A DNA stretch of 64,000 nt from an uncultured Paracoccaceae bacterium (GCA_947500775.1 CANMTD010000005.1:62001-126000); one strand, 5' to 3'; shown: positions 1 through 8,551, counted from the first letter of the stretch. Numbers and translations are program-made. Notes: generated from the letters alone by a model not told the origin.

Positions 1-1
1 C

Positions 2-115
2 AATTCCCCCCCGCCACAGCTCGCCCGCCCGATCGCCGAGAAAGGCCGAATGATACAGCGTCTGGTGGAACGACAGGTGAAGAACGGCAAAGCCGCGCTG
101 GAAGATACGGCCTAG
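2..115 (+). CDS. C-terminal end of an unidentified protein (partial)
   Basis: An open frame enters from the left edge and ends at TAG 113-115, giving a 37-residue tail rich in Arg, Lys and Glu. No domain can be recognised in so short a piece, so the product is not named. It may not be coding: the only support is an uninterrupted frame and an amino-acid composition that would suit the C-terminal tail of a cytoplasmic protein. The start lies outside the window. Confidence 0.35.
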   Translation, partial: NSPPPQLARPIAEKGRMIQRLVERQVKNGKAALEDTA

Positions 116-166
116 AGTATGATCTGAAAGGGTCAGATGCGCGGACATCCGCAGTGTTGAAAAAAT

Positions 167-242
167 TGGTGAGCCCGTCCGGGTTCGAACCGGAGACCTA
201 CTGATTAAAAGTCAGTTGCTCTACCAACTGAGCTACAGGCCC
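167..242 (-). tRNA. tRNA-Lys (anticodon TTT)
   Basis: Read on the minus strand, this 76-nt segment folds as a cloverleaf: acceptor GGGCCTG pairs with CGGGCTC (two G-U pairs), a D arm contains AGCTCAGTTGGTAGAGC, the anticodon stem is CTGAC/ GTCAG-like around loop TTTTAAT with anticodon TTT, and the T arm contains GGTTCGAACC. The discriminator is A and the 3' CCA is encoded. The anticodon TTT reads AAA and AAG lysine codons. It sits in the gap in front of dapF on the opposite strand. Confidence 0.96.
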
Positions 243-350
243 ACTCAAGGACCCCCATCTAGGAAAACCACCGGGGGGGGTCAAGGCCAAAATCACGCTT
301 TTTTCGCATGCCACTGGATTCCGGCGCGACACATGGCTATATGCGCGCAA

Positions 351-1187
351 ATGCAACAGGCACAAACCCCCTCTGGCCTGCCGTTCATGAAAATGCACGG
401 TTTGGGCAATGATTTCGTGGTGATCGATTCACGCGGGCGATCCGCTGTGATCACACCTGCGCTGGCCCGGGCGTTGGGGAATCGCAATTGCGGGGTCGGA
501 TTTGACCAGCTGGCCGAGATTCGCGACAGCGATCACGCCGACATCGATCTGGATTTCTGGAACAGCGATGGCAGCCGTGCAGGCGCCTGTGGCAATGCGA
601 CCCGCTGTGTTGCGCAATTCATCATGGCCGAAACCGGCCAGCCCACCGTCACCCTACGCACCGCGCGCGGTACTTTGATCGCGGAACAGGTGGGCGATGG
701 TCTGGTCAGCGTCAATATGGGGCAACCACAGCTGGACTGGGATCAGATCCCCCTGGCCCGCGCAGCCGATACCAACGCTCTGCCGTTGGAAGGGAACCCC
801 GCCGCCGTGGGCATGGGCAATCCGCATTGCGTGTTCTTTGTGGACGATGCCGAAGCCGTCGATGTGGCGGGCATCGGCCCCCGGTTCGAAACCGATCCCC
901 TGTTTCCCCAAGCCACCAACGTGGAATTCGCCGAGATCCGCAACACAGGCGAGATTCGGATGCGGGTCTGGGAACGTGGCACCGGCATCACGCTGGCCTG
1001 CGGGTCCGGCGCTTGTGCGACCGCCGTTGCCGCCCACCGGCGTGGCCTGACCGACCGCCGCGTCCGTATGCAGGTGGATGGCGGCTGGTTGGAACTGGAT
1101 TGGCGCGACGATGGCGTCTGGATGACCGGGCCAACGGCGCATGTGTTTTCCGGCACCCTGACCGATGATTTTCTAAGGTCGGTCTGA
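351..1187 (+). CDS. dapF: Diaminopimelate epimerase
   Basis: DapF converts LL- to meso-diaminopimelate, the last-but-one step to lysine and the source of the peptidoglycan cross-link residue; it is a cytoplasmic, cofactor-free racemase with two cysteines. The protein (278 residues) shows the N-terminal [10 protein letters not shown] motif, the first catalytic cysteine in GACGNATRC (about residue 80) and the second in LACGSGACA (about 217). The frame is open from 216, but that would run through the tRNA. ATG 351, which places 12 residues before [10 protein letters not shown], is chosen; ATG 333 and 387 are alternatives. Its TGA overlaps the ATG of mtaB (TGATG), so the two are probably co-translated. 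Confidence 0.95.
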   Translation: MQQAQTPSGLPFMKMHGLGNDFVVIDSRGRSAVITPALARALGNRNCGVGFDQLAEIRDSDHADIDLDFWNSDGSRAGACGNATRCVAQFIMAETGQPTVTLRTARGTLIAEQVGDGLVSVNMGQPQLDWDQIPLARAADTNALPLEGNPAAVGMGNPHCVFFVDDAEAVDVAGIGPRFETDPLFPQATNVEFAEIRNTGEIRMRVWERGTGITLACGSGACATAVAAHRRGLTDRRVRMQVDGGWLELDWRDDGVWMTGPTAHVFSGTLTDDFLRSV

Positions 1188-2449
1188 TGGAGCGCCTTGC
1201 GCCGAAATTCACCACGCTGGGCTGTCGTCTGAACGCCTATGAAACCGAAGCAATGAAAGAGCTGTCGGCGGCGGCGGGTGTTGAAAACGCCGTCGTGGTG
1301 AACACCTGCGCGGTGACGGCCGAGGCCGTGCGCAAGGCCCGGCAGGAAATCCGCAAGCTGCGCCGCGACAATCCCGATGCCAAGCTGATCGTCACGGGTT
1401 GCGCCGCACAGACTGAACCTGAAACATTCTCTAACATGGCCGAAGTTGACCTTGTCATCGGCAATACCGAGAAAATGCAGCCCGGCACATGGGCCAAAAT
1501 GCGCGCCCCCGATTTCGTCGGCGAAACCGAGCGTGTGCAGGTCGATGACATCATGTCGGTCACCGAAACCGCCGGGCATCTGATCGACGGATTCGGCACC
1601 CGCAGCCGTGCCTATGTACAGGTGCAAAACGGCTGTGATCACCGCTGTACCTTCTGCATCATCCCCTATGGCCGCGGAAATTCGCGGTCGGTCCCTGCCG
1701 GTGTCGTAGTGGATCAGATCAAGCGGCTGGTCGATCGCGGCTATAACGAGGTTGTGTTGACTGGTGTCGATCTGACCAGCTGGGGCGCCGATCTGCCCAG
1801 CCAGCCGAAACTGGGCGATCTGGTCATGCGCATCCTGAAACTGGTGCCGGACCTGCCGCGCCTGCGGATCAGTTCAATCGACAGTATCGAGGTGGACGAA
1901 AACCTGATGCAGGCGATCGCGACCGAACCGCGCCTGATGCCGCATCTGCACCTCAGCCTGCAGGCGGGCGACGACATGATCCTGAAACGAATGAAACGCC
2001 GCCATCTGCGCGACGACGCCATCCGGTTCTGCGAAGAGGCGCGTAAACTGCGCCCCGACATGACCTATGGCGCCGATATCATCGCGGGCTTTCCCACGGA
2101 AACCGAGGCGATGTTCGAAAACTCGCTGAAGCTGGTTCAGGAGTGTGATCTGACATGGCTGCATGTGTTCCCCTATTCCGCGCGCCAGGGCACCCCCGCC
2201 GCGCGGATGCCCGCGGTTGACGGCACTGCGATCAAATCGCGGGCGGCGCGGTTGCGGGCGGCGGGGCAGGATCAGGTCGCGCGCCATCTGGCCGCGCAGG
2301 TCGGCCAGACCCATCACATCCTGATGGAAAACCCGCGCATGGGGCGCACCGCGCAATTTGCCGAAGTGCTGTTTGACCGCGACCAACCCGAAGGCCAGAT
2401 CGTGACCGCCCGCATTTCAGGGCAGACCGAAGGTCAGCTGACCGCCTGA
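1187..2449 (+). CDS. mtaB: tRNA (N6-threonylcarbamoyladenosine-37 C2) methylthiotransferase MtaB
   Basis: MtaB is a radical-SAM enzyme that adds a methylthio group to t6A37 of tRNAs reading ANN codons. The 420-residue protein has the N-terminal UPF0004/MTTase domain with iron-sulfur cysteines near 13 (LGCRLN), 41 (NTCAVT) and 72 (TGCAAQ), then the radical-SAM CxxxCxxC motif CDHRCTFC at about 150-157, and a shorter C-terminal region that may include a TRAM-like segment. The length and the LGCRLN motif favour MtaB over MiaB or RimO. It follows dapF with overlapping stop and start codons. Confidence 0.93.
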   Translation: MERLAPKFTTLGCRLNAYETEAMKELSAAAGVENAVVVNTCAVTAEAVRKARQEIRKLRRDNPDAKLIVTGCAAQTEPETFSNMAEVDLVIGNTEKMQPGTWAKMRAPDFVGETERVQVDDIMSVTETAGHLIDGFGTRSRAYVQVQNGCDHRCTFCIIPYGRGNSRSVPAGVVVDQIKRLVDRGYNEVVLTGVDLTSWGADLPSQPKLGDLVMRILKLVPDLPRLRISSIDSIEVDENLMQAIATEPRLMPHLHLSLQAGDDMILKRMKRRHLRDDAIRFCEEARKLRPDMTYGADIIAGFPTETEAMFENSLKLVQECDLTWLHVFPYSARQGTPAARMPAVDGTAIKSRAARLRAAGQDQVARHLAAQVGQTHHILMENPRMGRTAQFAEVLFDRDQPEGQIVTARISGQTEGQLTA

Positions 2450-2480
2450 GCCCTGCGCAGCCGGGCCGACAAAGTCCAAC

Positions 2481-2512
2481 AGCCGCCCTGAACGTCAAAC
2501 CTCAGGGCTGCT
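2481..2512. terminator. Hairpin between convergent mtaB and ribH2
   Basis: Arms AGCCGCCCTGA and TCAGGGCTGCT pair over 11 bp with one mismatch around a 10-nt loop in the 74-bp gap between two converging genes. Neither side has a long U tract, so termination would be weak or factor-assisted; it may serve both directions. Confidence 0.45.
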
Positions 2513-2523
2513 GCTTGCTTGGG

Positions 2524-2958
2524 TCAGGCTGCCAGGGACGCGCGAGTTTTGCCGATCATCAGGGCAGCCTGCGCTGCCTCGCGGCCTTTTTCGACAAAAT
2601 GGGCGCGGTATATCGCGTTGTGGTGGTCGGTTTCCTGATACTGATGCGGCGTCAGCGACACCGACAGCACCGGCATCCCGGTGTCCATCTGCGCCCGCAT
2701 CAACCCGTCCACGACAGCCTGCGCCACGAAGTCATGCCGGTAAATCCCGCCATCCACCACAAACGCCGCCGCCGCAACGGCGCCGTAGCGCCCGCTGGCG
2801 GCCAGTTCGCGTGCCAGCAGCGGCATCTCGAACGCGCCGGGGACATCGAAAACATCGACGTATTCGGCTGGAATAGTCTCGAGAAATCCGTTCAGCGCCT
2901 GATCGACGATGTCGGAATGCCAATTGGCTTTGATGAATGCGTATCGGGTGTGTGTCAT
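2524..2958 (-). CDS. ribH: 6,7-dimethyl-8-ribityllumazine synthase, type II (RibH2-like)
   Basis: Lumazine synthase condenses 5-amino-6-ribitylamino-uracil with 3,4-dihydroxy-2-butanone 4-phosphate, the penultimate riboflavin step. The 144-residue protein resembles the decameric type II enzymes (Brucella RibH2) rather than the icosahedral RibH1: IKANWHSDIVD near the N terminus, DVPGAFEMPL, FVVDGGIYRHDFVA, VLSVSLTPH. The ATG at 2958 is chosen over the longer frame (from 2988) because AAGGAG lies just upstream of it. The gene is transcribed from behind an FMN riboswitch (3027-3178) and is alone, with no other rib genes in the window, so it is probably a riboswitch-controlled extra or salvage-level copy. 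The frame ends 74 bp from the convergent mtaB. Confidence 0.93.
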   Translation of the reverse strand: MTHTRYAFIKANWHSDIVDQALNGFLETIPAEYVDVFDVPGAFEMPLLARELAASGRYGAVAAAAFVVDGGIYRHDFVAQAVVDGLMRAQMDTGMPVLSVSLTPHQYQETDHHNAIYRAHFVEKGREAAQAALMIGKTRASLAA

Positions 2959-3026
2959 CGTAATCTCCTTTTGCAACAGACACGTCACCCAAGGCGATTA
3001 CGGGCATCGCCCGCGCAAAGGCGGGA

Positions 3027-3178
3027 TATGCTCGGTCTCTTTCATCCGGACTTTAACCGTCGGCCCCGGCCTCTCACCGGATCTGCTGACCCCCCGCATG
3101 TGCGGGGGCGCTCGCGGGCTTACAGGTCAGGCCTGCATACCGCCGGTGGGGAATTTCGCCCCGCCCTGAGAACAGCAT
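3027..3178 (-). promoter_or_regulatory. FMN riboswitch (RFN element) upstream of ribH2
   Basis: Reading the minus strand, the conserved RFN blocks occur in order: TCTCAGGGCGGGG, GAAATTCCCCACCGGCGGTA, a variable hairpin made of GCGCCCCCGCACATGCGGGGG, GATCCGGTGAGAGGCCGGGGCCGAC, and GGTTAAAGTCCGGATGAAAGAGA. P1 can be closed by ATGCT (3174-3178) with AGCAT (3027-3031). The element ends about 70 nt before the ribH2 start. High FMN is expected to reduce ribH2 expression; whether by termination or by SD masking is not clear from the sequence. Confidence 0.96.
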
Positions 3179-3197
3179 GTAAATGGCATTGCGCGCG

Positions 3198-3234
3198 CCC
3201 TTGCACAAGGGTCGGTTACGACCAATGGTGTCGT
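3198..3234. promoter_or_regulatory. Nested inverted repeats in the divergent ribH2/PaiB-like promoter region
   Basis: Three overlapping dyads occur in 37 bp: CCCTTG-N2-CAAGGG (3198-3211), GGTCG-N4-CGACC (3210-3223) and ACGAC-N7-GTCGT (3218-3234). They lie between the 5' end of the FMN riboswitch and the start of the rightward gene, the expected place for an operator. No particular regulator can be assigned. Confidence 0.35.
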
Positions 3235-3247
3235 CAGGGAGACAAAG

Positions 3248-3865
3248 ATGCATCCGAATCCGATATTCAGAAACGAACCAGACACCCGGAATCTGGGTTT
3301 TGCCCGTGAACGGGGGTTCGGGACGCTGGCCATCAACGGCGACAATGGGCCGCTGCTGGCGCATGTCCCGTTCATCCTGTCGGACGATGGCAAGCGGGCC
3401 GATCTGCATCTGGTCCGGTCCAATCCGATTGCGCGCGCATTGCCATCTGATGCGGTTATCGCGGTGAACGGGCCGGATGGCTATATCTCGCCCGACTGGT
3501 ACGAAATCCCCGATCAGGTCCCCACCTGGAACTATGTCGCGGTGCATCTGCGCGGCACGCTGGAACAGCGCCCGGCCGAGGAGTTGCGCGACCTGCTGGA
3601 TCGGCAATCTGCGCAGAATGAGGCTCTGTTATTGCCCAAAACGCCGTGGACAGCCGCCAAGATGACCGAAGAGGTGCTGGACCGCATGATGCGGATGATC
3701 GTCCCCTGCCGGATGCATGTGACCGACGTTCAGGGCACGTGGAAGCTGGGTCAGAACAAGGATGCGCAGGTGCGCCAATCCGCCGCCCGGCACCTGCAGG
3801 CCGATGGCGACCGCCCGGACCGGGCCGATCTGAGCGCGCTGATGCGGGACATCAAGCAAACCTGA
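3248..3865 (+). CDS. PaiB-like FMN-binding negative transcriptional regulator family protein
   Basis: The 205-residue protein matches the PaiB/FMN-binding family (split-barrel, pyridoxamine-phosphate-oxidase-like fold): N-terminal HPNPIF, GFGTLAINGDNGPLLAHVPF, HLVRSNPIAR, VIAVNGPDGYISPDWYE, VPTWNYVAVHLRG and C-terminal KLGQNK. In Bacillus, PaiB affects sporulation and protease genes; in proteobacteria these proteins are probable flavin- or haem-binding proteins of unclear role, so a regulatory function is not shown. ATG 3248 follows GGGAGAC. It is divergent from the FMN-riboswitch-controlled ribH2, which may reflect a flavin link. Confidence 0.88.
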   Translation: MHPNPIFRNEPDTRNLGFARERGFGTLAINGDNGPLLAHVPFILSDDGKRADLHLVRSNPIARALPSDAVIAVNGPDGYISPDWYEIPDQVPTWNYVAVHLRGTLEQRPAEELRDLLDRQSAQNEALLLPKTPWTAAKMTEEVLDRMMRMIVPCRMHVTDVQGTWKLGQNKDAQVRQSAARHLQADGDRPDRADLSALMRDIKQT

Positions 3866-3922
3866 ATGGACAGCCCCCCGGCCCACCCCTAAACTGACCC
3901 CATCTGTAACGGAGGAAAGCTG

Positions 3923-4201
3923 ATGGCCCTGCCCCTTGCCCCGATTGCCGGACTCGCGCTGCGTTATGGTGCGGTTGCCCTTGCCAGCTATGCGGTTGCG
4001 CGCAGCTGCGAACCCGGGCGCCGCGATCAGCGCGCCGAGGATGCGCTGGACGACACCCCCGAAGGGATGACGCTGCGCCGTGATCCCGATCAACTGAATT
4101 CAACCGCCCGGTTCCGCCGTGTTGTGCGGTTGGGTACAAACGGCCCGGGTGTGGAAATCGATGCGACCGGTCTGGGTCGTATCCGTCTGAAAAGGATCTA
4201 G
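3923..4201 (+). CDS. Small protein with an N-terminal hydrophobic segment
   Basis: This 92-residue protein starts at ATG 3923 after an excellent ribosome site (GGAGG, spacing about 7). Residues 1-25 are hydrophobic (PLAPIAGLALRYGAVALASYAVA) and could be a membrane anchor, followed by a charged, soluble tail with many Arg and Asp. No enzyme motif is visible. It ends one base before the GST start, so the two are likely one transcript. Similar small proteins occur in Rhodobacteraceae, to my recollection without a known function. Confidence 0.8.
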   Translation: MALPLAPIAGLALRYGAVALASYAVARSCEPGRRDQRAEDALDDTPEGMTLRRDPDQLNSTARFRRVVRLGTNGPGVEIDATGLGRIRLKRI

Positions 4202-4202
4202 A

Positions 4203-4808
4203 ATGCGGCTCTATTACAGCGCAACTTCGCCTTACGTTCGCAAGGTGATGGTGGTTTTGCATGAAACGGATCAGTTGAAAGATGTCCAACTGATCCCCGC
4301 CAGCGGCACCCCGCTGAAGGGCGCCGAACAACTGCTGCCGAAAAACCCGCTGGGCAAGGTTCCCGCGCTGGAACGCCCCGATGGCCCCACATTATACGAC
4401 AGCCGCGTCATTTGCCGGTTTCTGAACGCCCGCGCGGGCGGCAATCTGTATCCCACCGCCCACGAATGGGAAACTCTGACGCTTGAGGCGACCGGCGACG
4501 GCATTCTGGATGCGGCGCTGTTGATGACCTATGAGACCCGGCTGCGCCCCGAAGACAAACGCTTTGACGATTGGGTCGAAGGCCAGTGGGCCAAAATCGA
4601 ACGCAGCCTTGCGGCGCTGTCGTCCCGCTGGATGAGCCACCTGAACGGCCCGCTGGATATCGGTCAGATCGCCGTGGCCTGCGCATTGGACTATGTCGAT
4701 TTTCGCCACGGCGCGCGCGGATGGTCGTCGCGCCACCCTGAATTGGCGGCCTGGCGCGACGATTTTGTCCAGAGACCGTCGATGCAACACACCGGACCGG
4801 TCGAGTAA
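4203..4808 (+). CDS. Glutathione S-transferase family protein
   Basis: The 201-residue protein has the thioredoxin-like N-terminal GST domain (LYYSATSPYVRKVMVVLHE, with NPLGKVPALE and the cis-proline region, then DSRVICRFL) and an all-alpha C-terminal domain (DIGQIAVACALDYVDFRH). The Ser/Tyr near residues 5-9 is a candidate for thiolate activation. Substrate cannot be told. It starts at ATG 4203, one base after the upstream small gene. Confidence 0.88.
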   Translation: MRLYYSATSPYVRKVMVVLHETDQLKDVQLIPASGTPLKGAEQLLPKNPLGKVPALERPDGPTLYDSRVICRFLNARAGGNLYPTAHEWETLTLEATGDGILDAALLMTYETRLRPEDKRFDDWVEGQWAKIERSLAALSSRWMSHLNGPLDIGQIAVACALDYVDFRHGARGWSSRHPELAAWRDDFVQRPSMQHTGPVE

Positions 4809-4811
4809 TCT

Positions 4812-5456
4812 TTAGAACTTGAAGGTCAGACCGACGTTCAGTGCGTTGGTGATGATGTCGGTTTCCAGCGATCCGCCACCTTCCAGATCAGCCTCGTTCT
4901 GGGAATAGGTGCCTTTGTATTCGCCAAAGACCGCCCAGCGTTCATTCAGATCATAGCTGGCACCGGCCACCAGCTGCACCGCGGGGCCGGTCAGTTGATA
5001 TTCAAAGGTGCGGCTTGCGCCGATTTCCACGTCCACATGGGGAATCGCAACCCCCAGACCGGCGCCTACATAGGGCGTGAACCGGCGGTTTTCCTTGGGC
5101 CAGCGGTAAAAGACATTCATCGTGATGATGTTCAGCCCGTCGGTGAACTCCAGCCGGTCAAACCCGTTGTCGCGGCGCGTGTCACCGTCGGCATAGACCT
5201 TGGCATGGTTGAAATCCAACGCGTAGCCCAGATTCTTGCTCTGCCACCATGTGGCACGAAAACCATAGTAGGGCGGGGCTTCGAACGGTTTGCCTTCCCA
5301 TTCTGCGTTGAAATCGAACGACGACCCGTTCGCATCCCCCTTCACATCACTGTGTGGGGCGGTCTGAAATCCGGTATAGCCGCTGATTTCCCATTCAGCG
5401 GCGGCAGGCATGGCACCAATTACCACCAAAAAAAGGGCGTAAGCCAAGCGTTTCAT
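4812..5456 (-). CDS. Outer-membrane beta-barrel protein (lipid A oxidase/OmpA-barrel like)
   Basis: A 214-residue protein with a clear Sec signal peptide (MKRLAYALFLVVIGAMPAAA, cleavage before EWEIS) and alternating amphipathic strands ending in the outer-membrane insertion signature ...NVGLTFKF with a terminal Phe. Motifs WEISGYTGFQ, TPYVGAGLGVAIP and WAVFGEYKGTY are typical of small 8-stranded barrels. It resembles the family that includes rhizobial LpxQ-type lipid A oxidases, but oxidase activity cannot be inferred. It is convergent with the GST gene, 3 bp apart. Confidence 0.82.
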   Translation of the reverse strand: MKRLAYALFLVVIGAMPAAAEWEISGYTGFQTAPHSDVKGDANGSSFDFNAEWEGKPFEAPPYYGFRATWWQSKNLGYALDFNHAKVYADGDTRRDNGFDRLEFTDGLNIITMNVFYRWPKENRRFTPYVGAGLGVAIPHVDVEIGASRTFEYQLTGPAVQLVAGASYDLNERWAVFGEYKGTYSQNEADLEGGGSLETDIITNALNVGLTFKF

Positions 5457-5522
5457 GTTATTCTCCGGGCATTGTTGCCAACAGCCAAACCCGCCGACAA
5501 CATCCTACAATCATGGGATACG

Positions 5523-5542
5523 TATCCTACGAATATAGGATA
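5523..5542. promoter_or_regulatory. Inverted repeat TATCCTA-N6-TAGGATA with neighbouring ATCCTA copy
   Basis: A perfect 7-bp-arm dyad lies 5523-5542, overlapping a perfect 12-bp palindrome GGATACGTATCC (5516-5527). A further ATCCTA is at 5502-5507, 22 bp (two helical turns) from the ATCCTA at 5524. The cluster is 70 bp upstream of the outer-membrane protein start on the minus strand, and is a good candidate for an operator of that gene; the protein binding it is unknown. Confidence 0.5.
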
Positions 5543-5644
5543 TGTATGTAGATACTTACGGTAAAAACCGCGTCTTCTTCAATATGTTGGCTGATCACTT
5601 TTGGGAATATCGGCATATCGCGCCCAAAAGACGCAGTTTGCATT

Positions 5645-5672
5645 CCCCAGCAAACTGGGGTTGCGCTATAAT
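5645..5672 (+). promoter_or_regulatory. Candidate petABC promoter with dyad
   Basis: A consensus -10 hexamer TATAAT is at 5667-5672, preceded by the dyad CCCCAG-CAAA-CTGGGG (5645-5660) where a -35 region would fall. No good -35 hexamer at 17 bp is seen, which suits an activator-dependent promoter. The rest of the 331-bp gap (5457-5787) holds the operator-like cluster above and a leader hairpin AACCGG-CGCA-CCGGTT (5754-5769) just before the petA ribosome site. Confidence 0.4.
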
Positions 5673-5787
5673 GACTGCTGGACGCTGCGCAGGCGAGAAG
5701 CTAAACAACCGCGCGTAAGGCTGTGGTTCCCCCGCAGCTGAAATAGCGTTTCAAACCGGCGCACCGGTTAGGAAAGGGAGAATTCGA

Positions 5788-6348
5788 GTGTCTCACGCAG
5801 ATGAACACGAAGGCACACGCCGCGACTTTTTGTATTACGCCACTGCAGGTGCAGGCGCGGTTACAGCAGGTGCCGCGGTTTGGCCGCTGGTCAATCAGAT
5901 GAACCCAACCGCCGACGTTCTGGCCCTCTCCTCGATCGAGGTGGACGTGGCCGATGTCGAAATCGGGACACAGCTGACAGTCATGTTTCAGGGTAAACCG
6001 GTCTTCATTCGCCGCCGCACGGCCGAAGAGATCGAAGAGGCCCGCGCCGTCGCACTGACCGATCTGGTCGATGACGCCGCCCGCAACGAAAATCTTGTCG
6101 CCGCTGACGCAAGCGATCAGAACCGCGCGATGGATGAGGCCGGTGAATGGCTGGTCATGATCGGTGTCTGTACCCACCTTGGCTGTGTGCCGCTGGGTGA
6201 CGGGGCCGGTGATTTCCACGGCTGGTTCTGCCCCTGCCACGGGTCGCACTATGATACGGCCGGTCGTATCCGCAAAGGTCCCGCCCCGCGGAACCTGGAT
6301 ATTCCGCTGACCGCGTTCGTCGACGACACAACCATCAAACTTGGGTAA
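5788..6348 (+). CDS. petA: Ubiquinol-cytochrome c reductase iron-sulfur subunit (Rieske)
   Basis: The Rieske [2Fe-2S] subunit of the cytochrome bc1 complex takes the first electron from ubiquinol at the periplasmic side. The 186-residue protein has a twin-arginine-type N terminus ([16 protein letters not shown]) with one transmembrane anchor, and the two cluster-binding boxes CTHLGC and CPCHGS near residues 130-153. The start is GTG 5788, supported by AAGGGAG upstream. It is the first gene of petABC, with petB 11 bp downstream. It is 186 residues, close to Rhodobacter PetA. Confidence 0.97.
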   Translation: MSHADEHEGTRRDFLYYATAGAGAVTAGAAVWPLVNQMNPTADVLALSSIEVDVADVEIGTQLTVMFQGKPVFIRRRTAEEIEEARAVALTDLVDDAARNENLVAADASDQNRAMDEAGEWLVMIGVCTHLGCVPLGDGAGDFHGWFCPCHGSHYDTAGRIRKGPAPRNLDIPLTAFVDDTTIKLG

Positions 6349-6359
6349 GGGATCAAGCA

Positions 6360-7688
6360 ATGTCTGGTATTCCCCACGATCACTACGAGCCCAAGTCGGG
6401 CGCAGAAAAATGGCTGCACACGCGTTTGCCGATTGTCGGCCTCCTTTATGACACCCTGATGATTCCCACGCCGAAGAACCTGAACTGGATGTGGATCTGG
6501 GGCATTGTTCTGGCGTTTTGTCTGGTCCTGCAGATTGCCACCGGCATCGTGCTGGTCATGCATTACACCCCGCATGTCGACATGGCCTTTGCCTCGATCG
6601 AACACATCATGCGCGACGTGAACGGCGGCCATATGATCCGCTATGTCCACATGAACGGCGCCTCGCTGTTCTTTGTAGCGGTTTACGCCCATATCTTCCG
6701 CGGCCTGTACTACGGGTCTTACAAGGCCCCGCGCGAAGTCACATGGATCATCGGCATGCTGATCTATCTGATGATGATGGGCACAGCCTTCATGGGTTAT
6801 GTTCTGCCCTGGGGTCAGATGTCGTTCCACGGTACTGCCGTGATCACCGGCCTGTTCGGCGCGATCCCGTTTATCGGCGAAAGCATCCAGACTTGGCTGC
6901 TGGGCGCCGGCGCCGTGGGTCAGCCCGCGCTGAACCGGTTCTTCTCGCTGCATTATCTGCTGCCCTTCGTGATTGCCGGTCTGGTGATCGTGCATATCTG
7001 GGCCTTCCACCACACCGGCAACAACAACCCTTCGGGTGTTGAGGTCCGGCGCGGATCGAAGGCCGAAGCTGAAAAAGACACCCTGCCGTTCTGGCCCTAC
7101 TTCGTCATCAAGGACGTGTTTGCGCTGGCCGTGGTGCTGGTGGTGTTCTTTGCCATCGTCGGCTTCATGCCCAACTATCTGGGTCACCCCGACAACTATG
7201 TCGAAGCGACCGCTTTGGCGACGCCTGCGCATATCGTGCCCGAATGGTACTTCCTGCCGTTCTACGCGATCCTGCGCGCCTTTACCGCCGATGTCTGGGT
7301 TGTTCAGCTGACCAGCTTCATCACCGGTGGCATCGTCGACGCCAAGTTCTTCGGGGTTCTGGCCATGTTCGGGTCGATCGCGGTCATGGCCCTGGCGCCC
7401 TGGCTGGACACCTCTTCGGTACGGTCGGGCCGCTATCGCCCGATGTTCAAATGGTGGTTCGCCCTGCTGGTCGTCGACTTCATGGTCCTGATGTGGGTTG
7501 GCGCCCGCCCGACCGACGGCATCTACCCCTATATCTCTCTGATCGCTGCGGCCTATTGGTTCGGCTATTTCCTGATCATCCTGCCTTTGCTGGGTGTGAT
7601 CGAAAAACCAACCGCTCAGCCCGCCACGATCGAGGATGATTTCAACGCCCATTACGGCGACGCGTCTGACGCGACCCCGGCCGAGTGA
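6360..7688 (+). CDS. petB: Ubiquinol-cytochrome c reductase cytochrome b subunit
   Basis: This 442-residue integral membrane protein carries haems bL and bH and forms both quinone sites of the bc1 complex. It shows eight expected hydrophobic helices and family motifs including [21 protein letters not shown], the His-containing helices with [18 protein letters not shown] and [18 protein letters not shown], and the Qo-site motif [13 protein letters not shown]. Length agrees with Rhodobacter cytochrome b. It follows petA and its stop codon is 17 bp before the chosen petC start. Confidence 0.98.
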   Translation: MSGIPHDHYEPKSGAEKWLHTRLPIVGLLYDTLMIPTPKNLNWMWIWGIVLAFCLVLQIATGIVLVMHYTPHVDMAFASIEHIMRDVNGGHMIRYVHMNGASLFFVAVYAHIFRGLYYGSYKAPREVTWIIGMLIYLMMMGTAFMGYVLPWGQMSFHGTAVITGLFGAIPFIGESIQTWLLGAGAVGQPALNRFFSLHYLLPFVIAGLVIVHIWAFHHTGNNNPSGVEVRRGSKAEAEKDTLPFWPYFVIKDVFALAVVLVVFFAIVGFMPNYLGHPDNYVEATALATPAHIVPEWYFLPFYAILRAFTADVWVVQLTSFITGGIVDAKFFGVLAMFGSIAVMALAPWLDTSSVRSGRYRPMFKWWFALLVVDFMVLMWVGARPTDGIYPYISLIAAAYWFGYFLIILPLLGVIEKPTAQPATIEDDFNAHYGDASDATPAE

Positions 7689-7705
7689 AGAAGGATCAAA
7701 AGCCA

Positions 7706-8500
7706 ATGATCAAACAGATCACAGCAACCGCGCTTGTCGCTTTGTCCTTGTCTGCCGGTGGTGCATTCGCAGCAGGCGAGGGAGAGCAGCATATCGAGGA
7801 TTTCCAGTTCTCGTTCGAATGGCCGTTCGGCAAGTTCGACCAGAACCAGCTGCAACGCGGCCTGAAAGTCTATACCGAGGTCTGTTCGGCCTGCCACGGC
7901 ATGAAATTCGTGTCGCTGCGCACGCTGGGCGACGAAGGTGGCCCGCATCTGCCCGAAGATCAGGTCAAGGCCTATGCCGAACAGTGGGAGGTTTTCGACG
8001 CAGATCTGGACGATTTCCGCACGGCCACCCCCGCGGATAAATTCCCCGGCTCCAGCCTGGAAAACGCACCTGACCTGTCGCTGATGGCCAAGGCCCGCGC
8101 CGGTTTCCACGGCCCCGAGGGTCTGGGCATCAACCAGATCGTCAAAGGCATGGGCGGCCCGGAATATATCGCCTCGATCCTGACCGGTTATACCGGTGAG
8201 GAAAAGGAGCAGGCCGGAACCATCTTTTACGAAAACACCGCCTTTCCCGGCGGCTGGATCGCCATGGCCCCGCCGCTGTTCGGCGAGGATGTGGATTTCG
8301 ACGATGGCCATTCCAACACCCTGCATCACGAAGCCGAAGACGTCTCGGCGTTTCTGATGTGGGCAGCCGAACCCAAGATGATGGCGCGCAAACAGGCCGG
8401 ATTCACCGGCGTCGTGTTCCTGATCATCCTGTCGGTGCTTTTGTATCTGACGAATAAAAGCCTGTGGAAACCGGTGAAGCACCCGAAATCCGAAGATTGA
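7706..8500 (+). CDS. petC: Cytochrome c1 of the bc1 complex
   Basis: The 264-residue protein passes electrons from the Rieske centre to cytochrome c. It has a signal peptide ([22 protein letters not shown]), the haem-attachment site CSACH near residue 55, a probable axial methionine in [10 protein letters not shown], and one C-terminal transmembrane anchor ([14 protein letters not shown]). ATG 7706 is chosen because it begins a canonical signal peptide and has AAGGATC upstream; GTG 7685 would overlap petB. A strong terminator follows. Confidence 0.96.
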   Translation: MIKQITATALVALSLSAGGAFAAGEGEQHIEDFQFSFEWPFGKFDQNQLQRGLKVYTEVCSACHGMKFVSLRTLGDEGGPHLPEDQVKAYAEQWEVFDADLDDFRTATPADKFPGSSLENAPDLSLMAKARAGFHGPEGLGINQIVKGMGGPEYIASILTGYTGEEKEQAGTIFYENTAFPGGWIAMAPPLFGEDVDFDDGHSNTLHHEAEDVSAFLMWAAEPKMMARKQAGFTGVVFLIILSVLLYLTNKSLWKPVKHPKSED

Positions 8501-8522
8501 GGCTTTTGGCCACAAACGAATC

Positions 8523-8551
8523 AAAACGCGCCTTCAGGGCGCGTTTTTTTT
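8523..8551 (+). terminator. Intrinsic terminator of petABC
   Basis: Stem AACGCGCC/GGCGCGTT (8525-8532 with 8538-8545), 5-nt loop, then an unbroken run of T to 8551. It lies 24 bp after petC and separates the operon from the cytochrome c gene. Confidence 0.93.

Noticed and set aside
216-350. Longer N-terminus for dapF starting at 216
   Set aside because: It would translate through the tRNA-Lys gene; the family starts near [10 protein letters not shown].
6249-7706. Long frame antisense to petB (485 residues)
   Set aside because: It lies wholly opposite petA/petB, whose products have full family motifs; the antisense product is low in hydrophobics, His- and Asp-rich, and has no domain. It is a GC-driven shadow.
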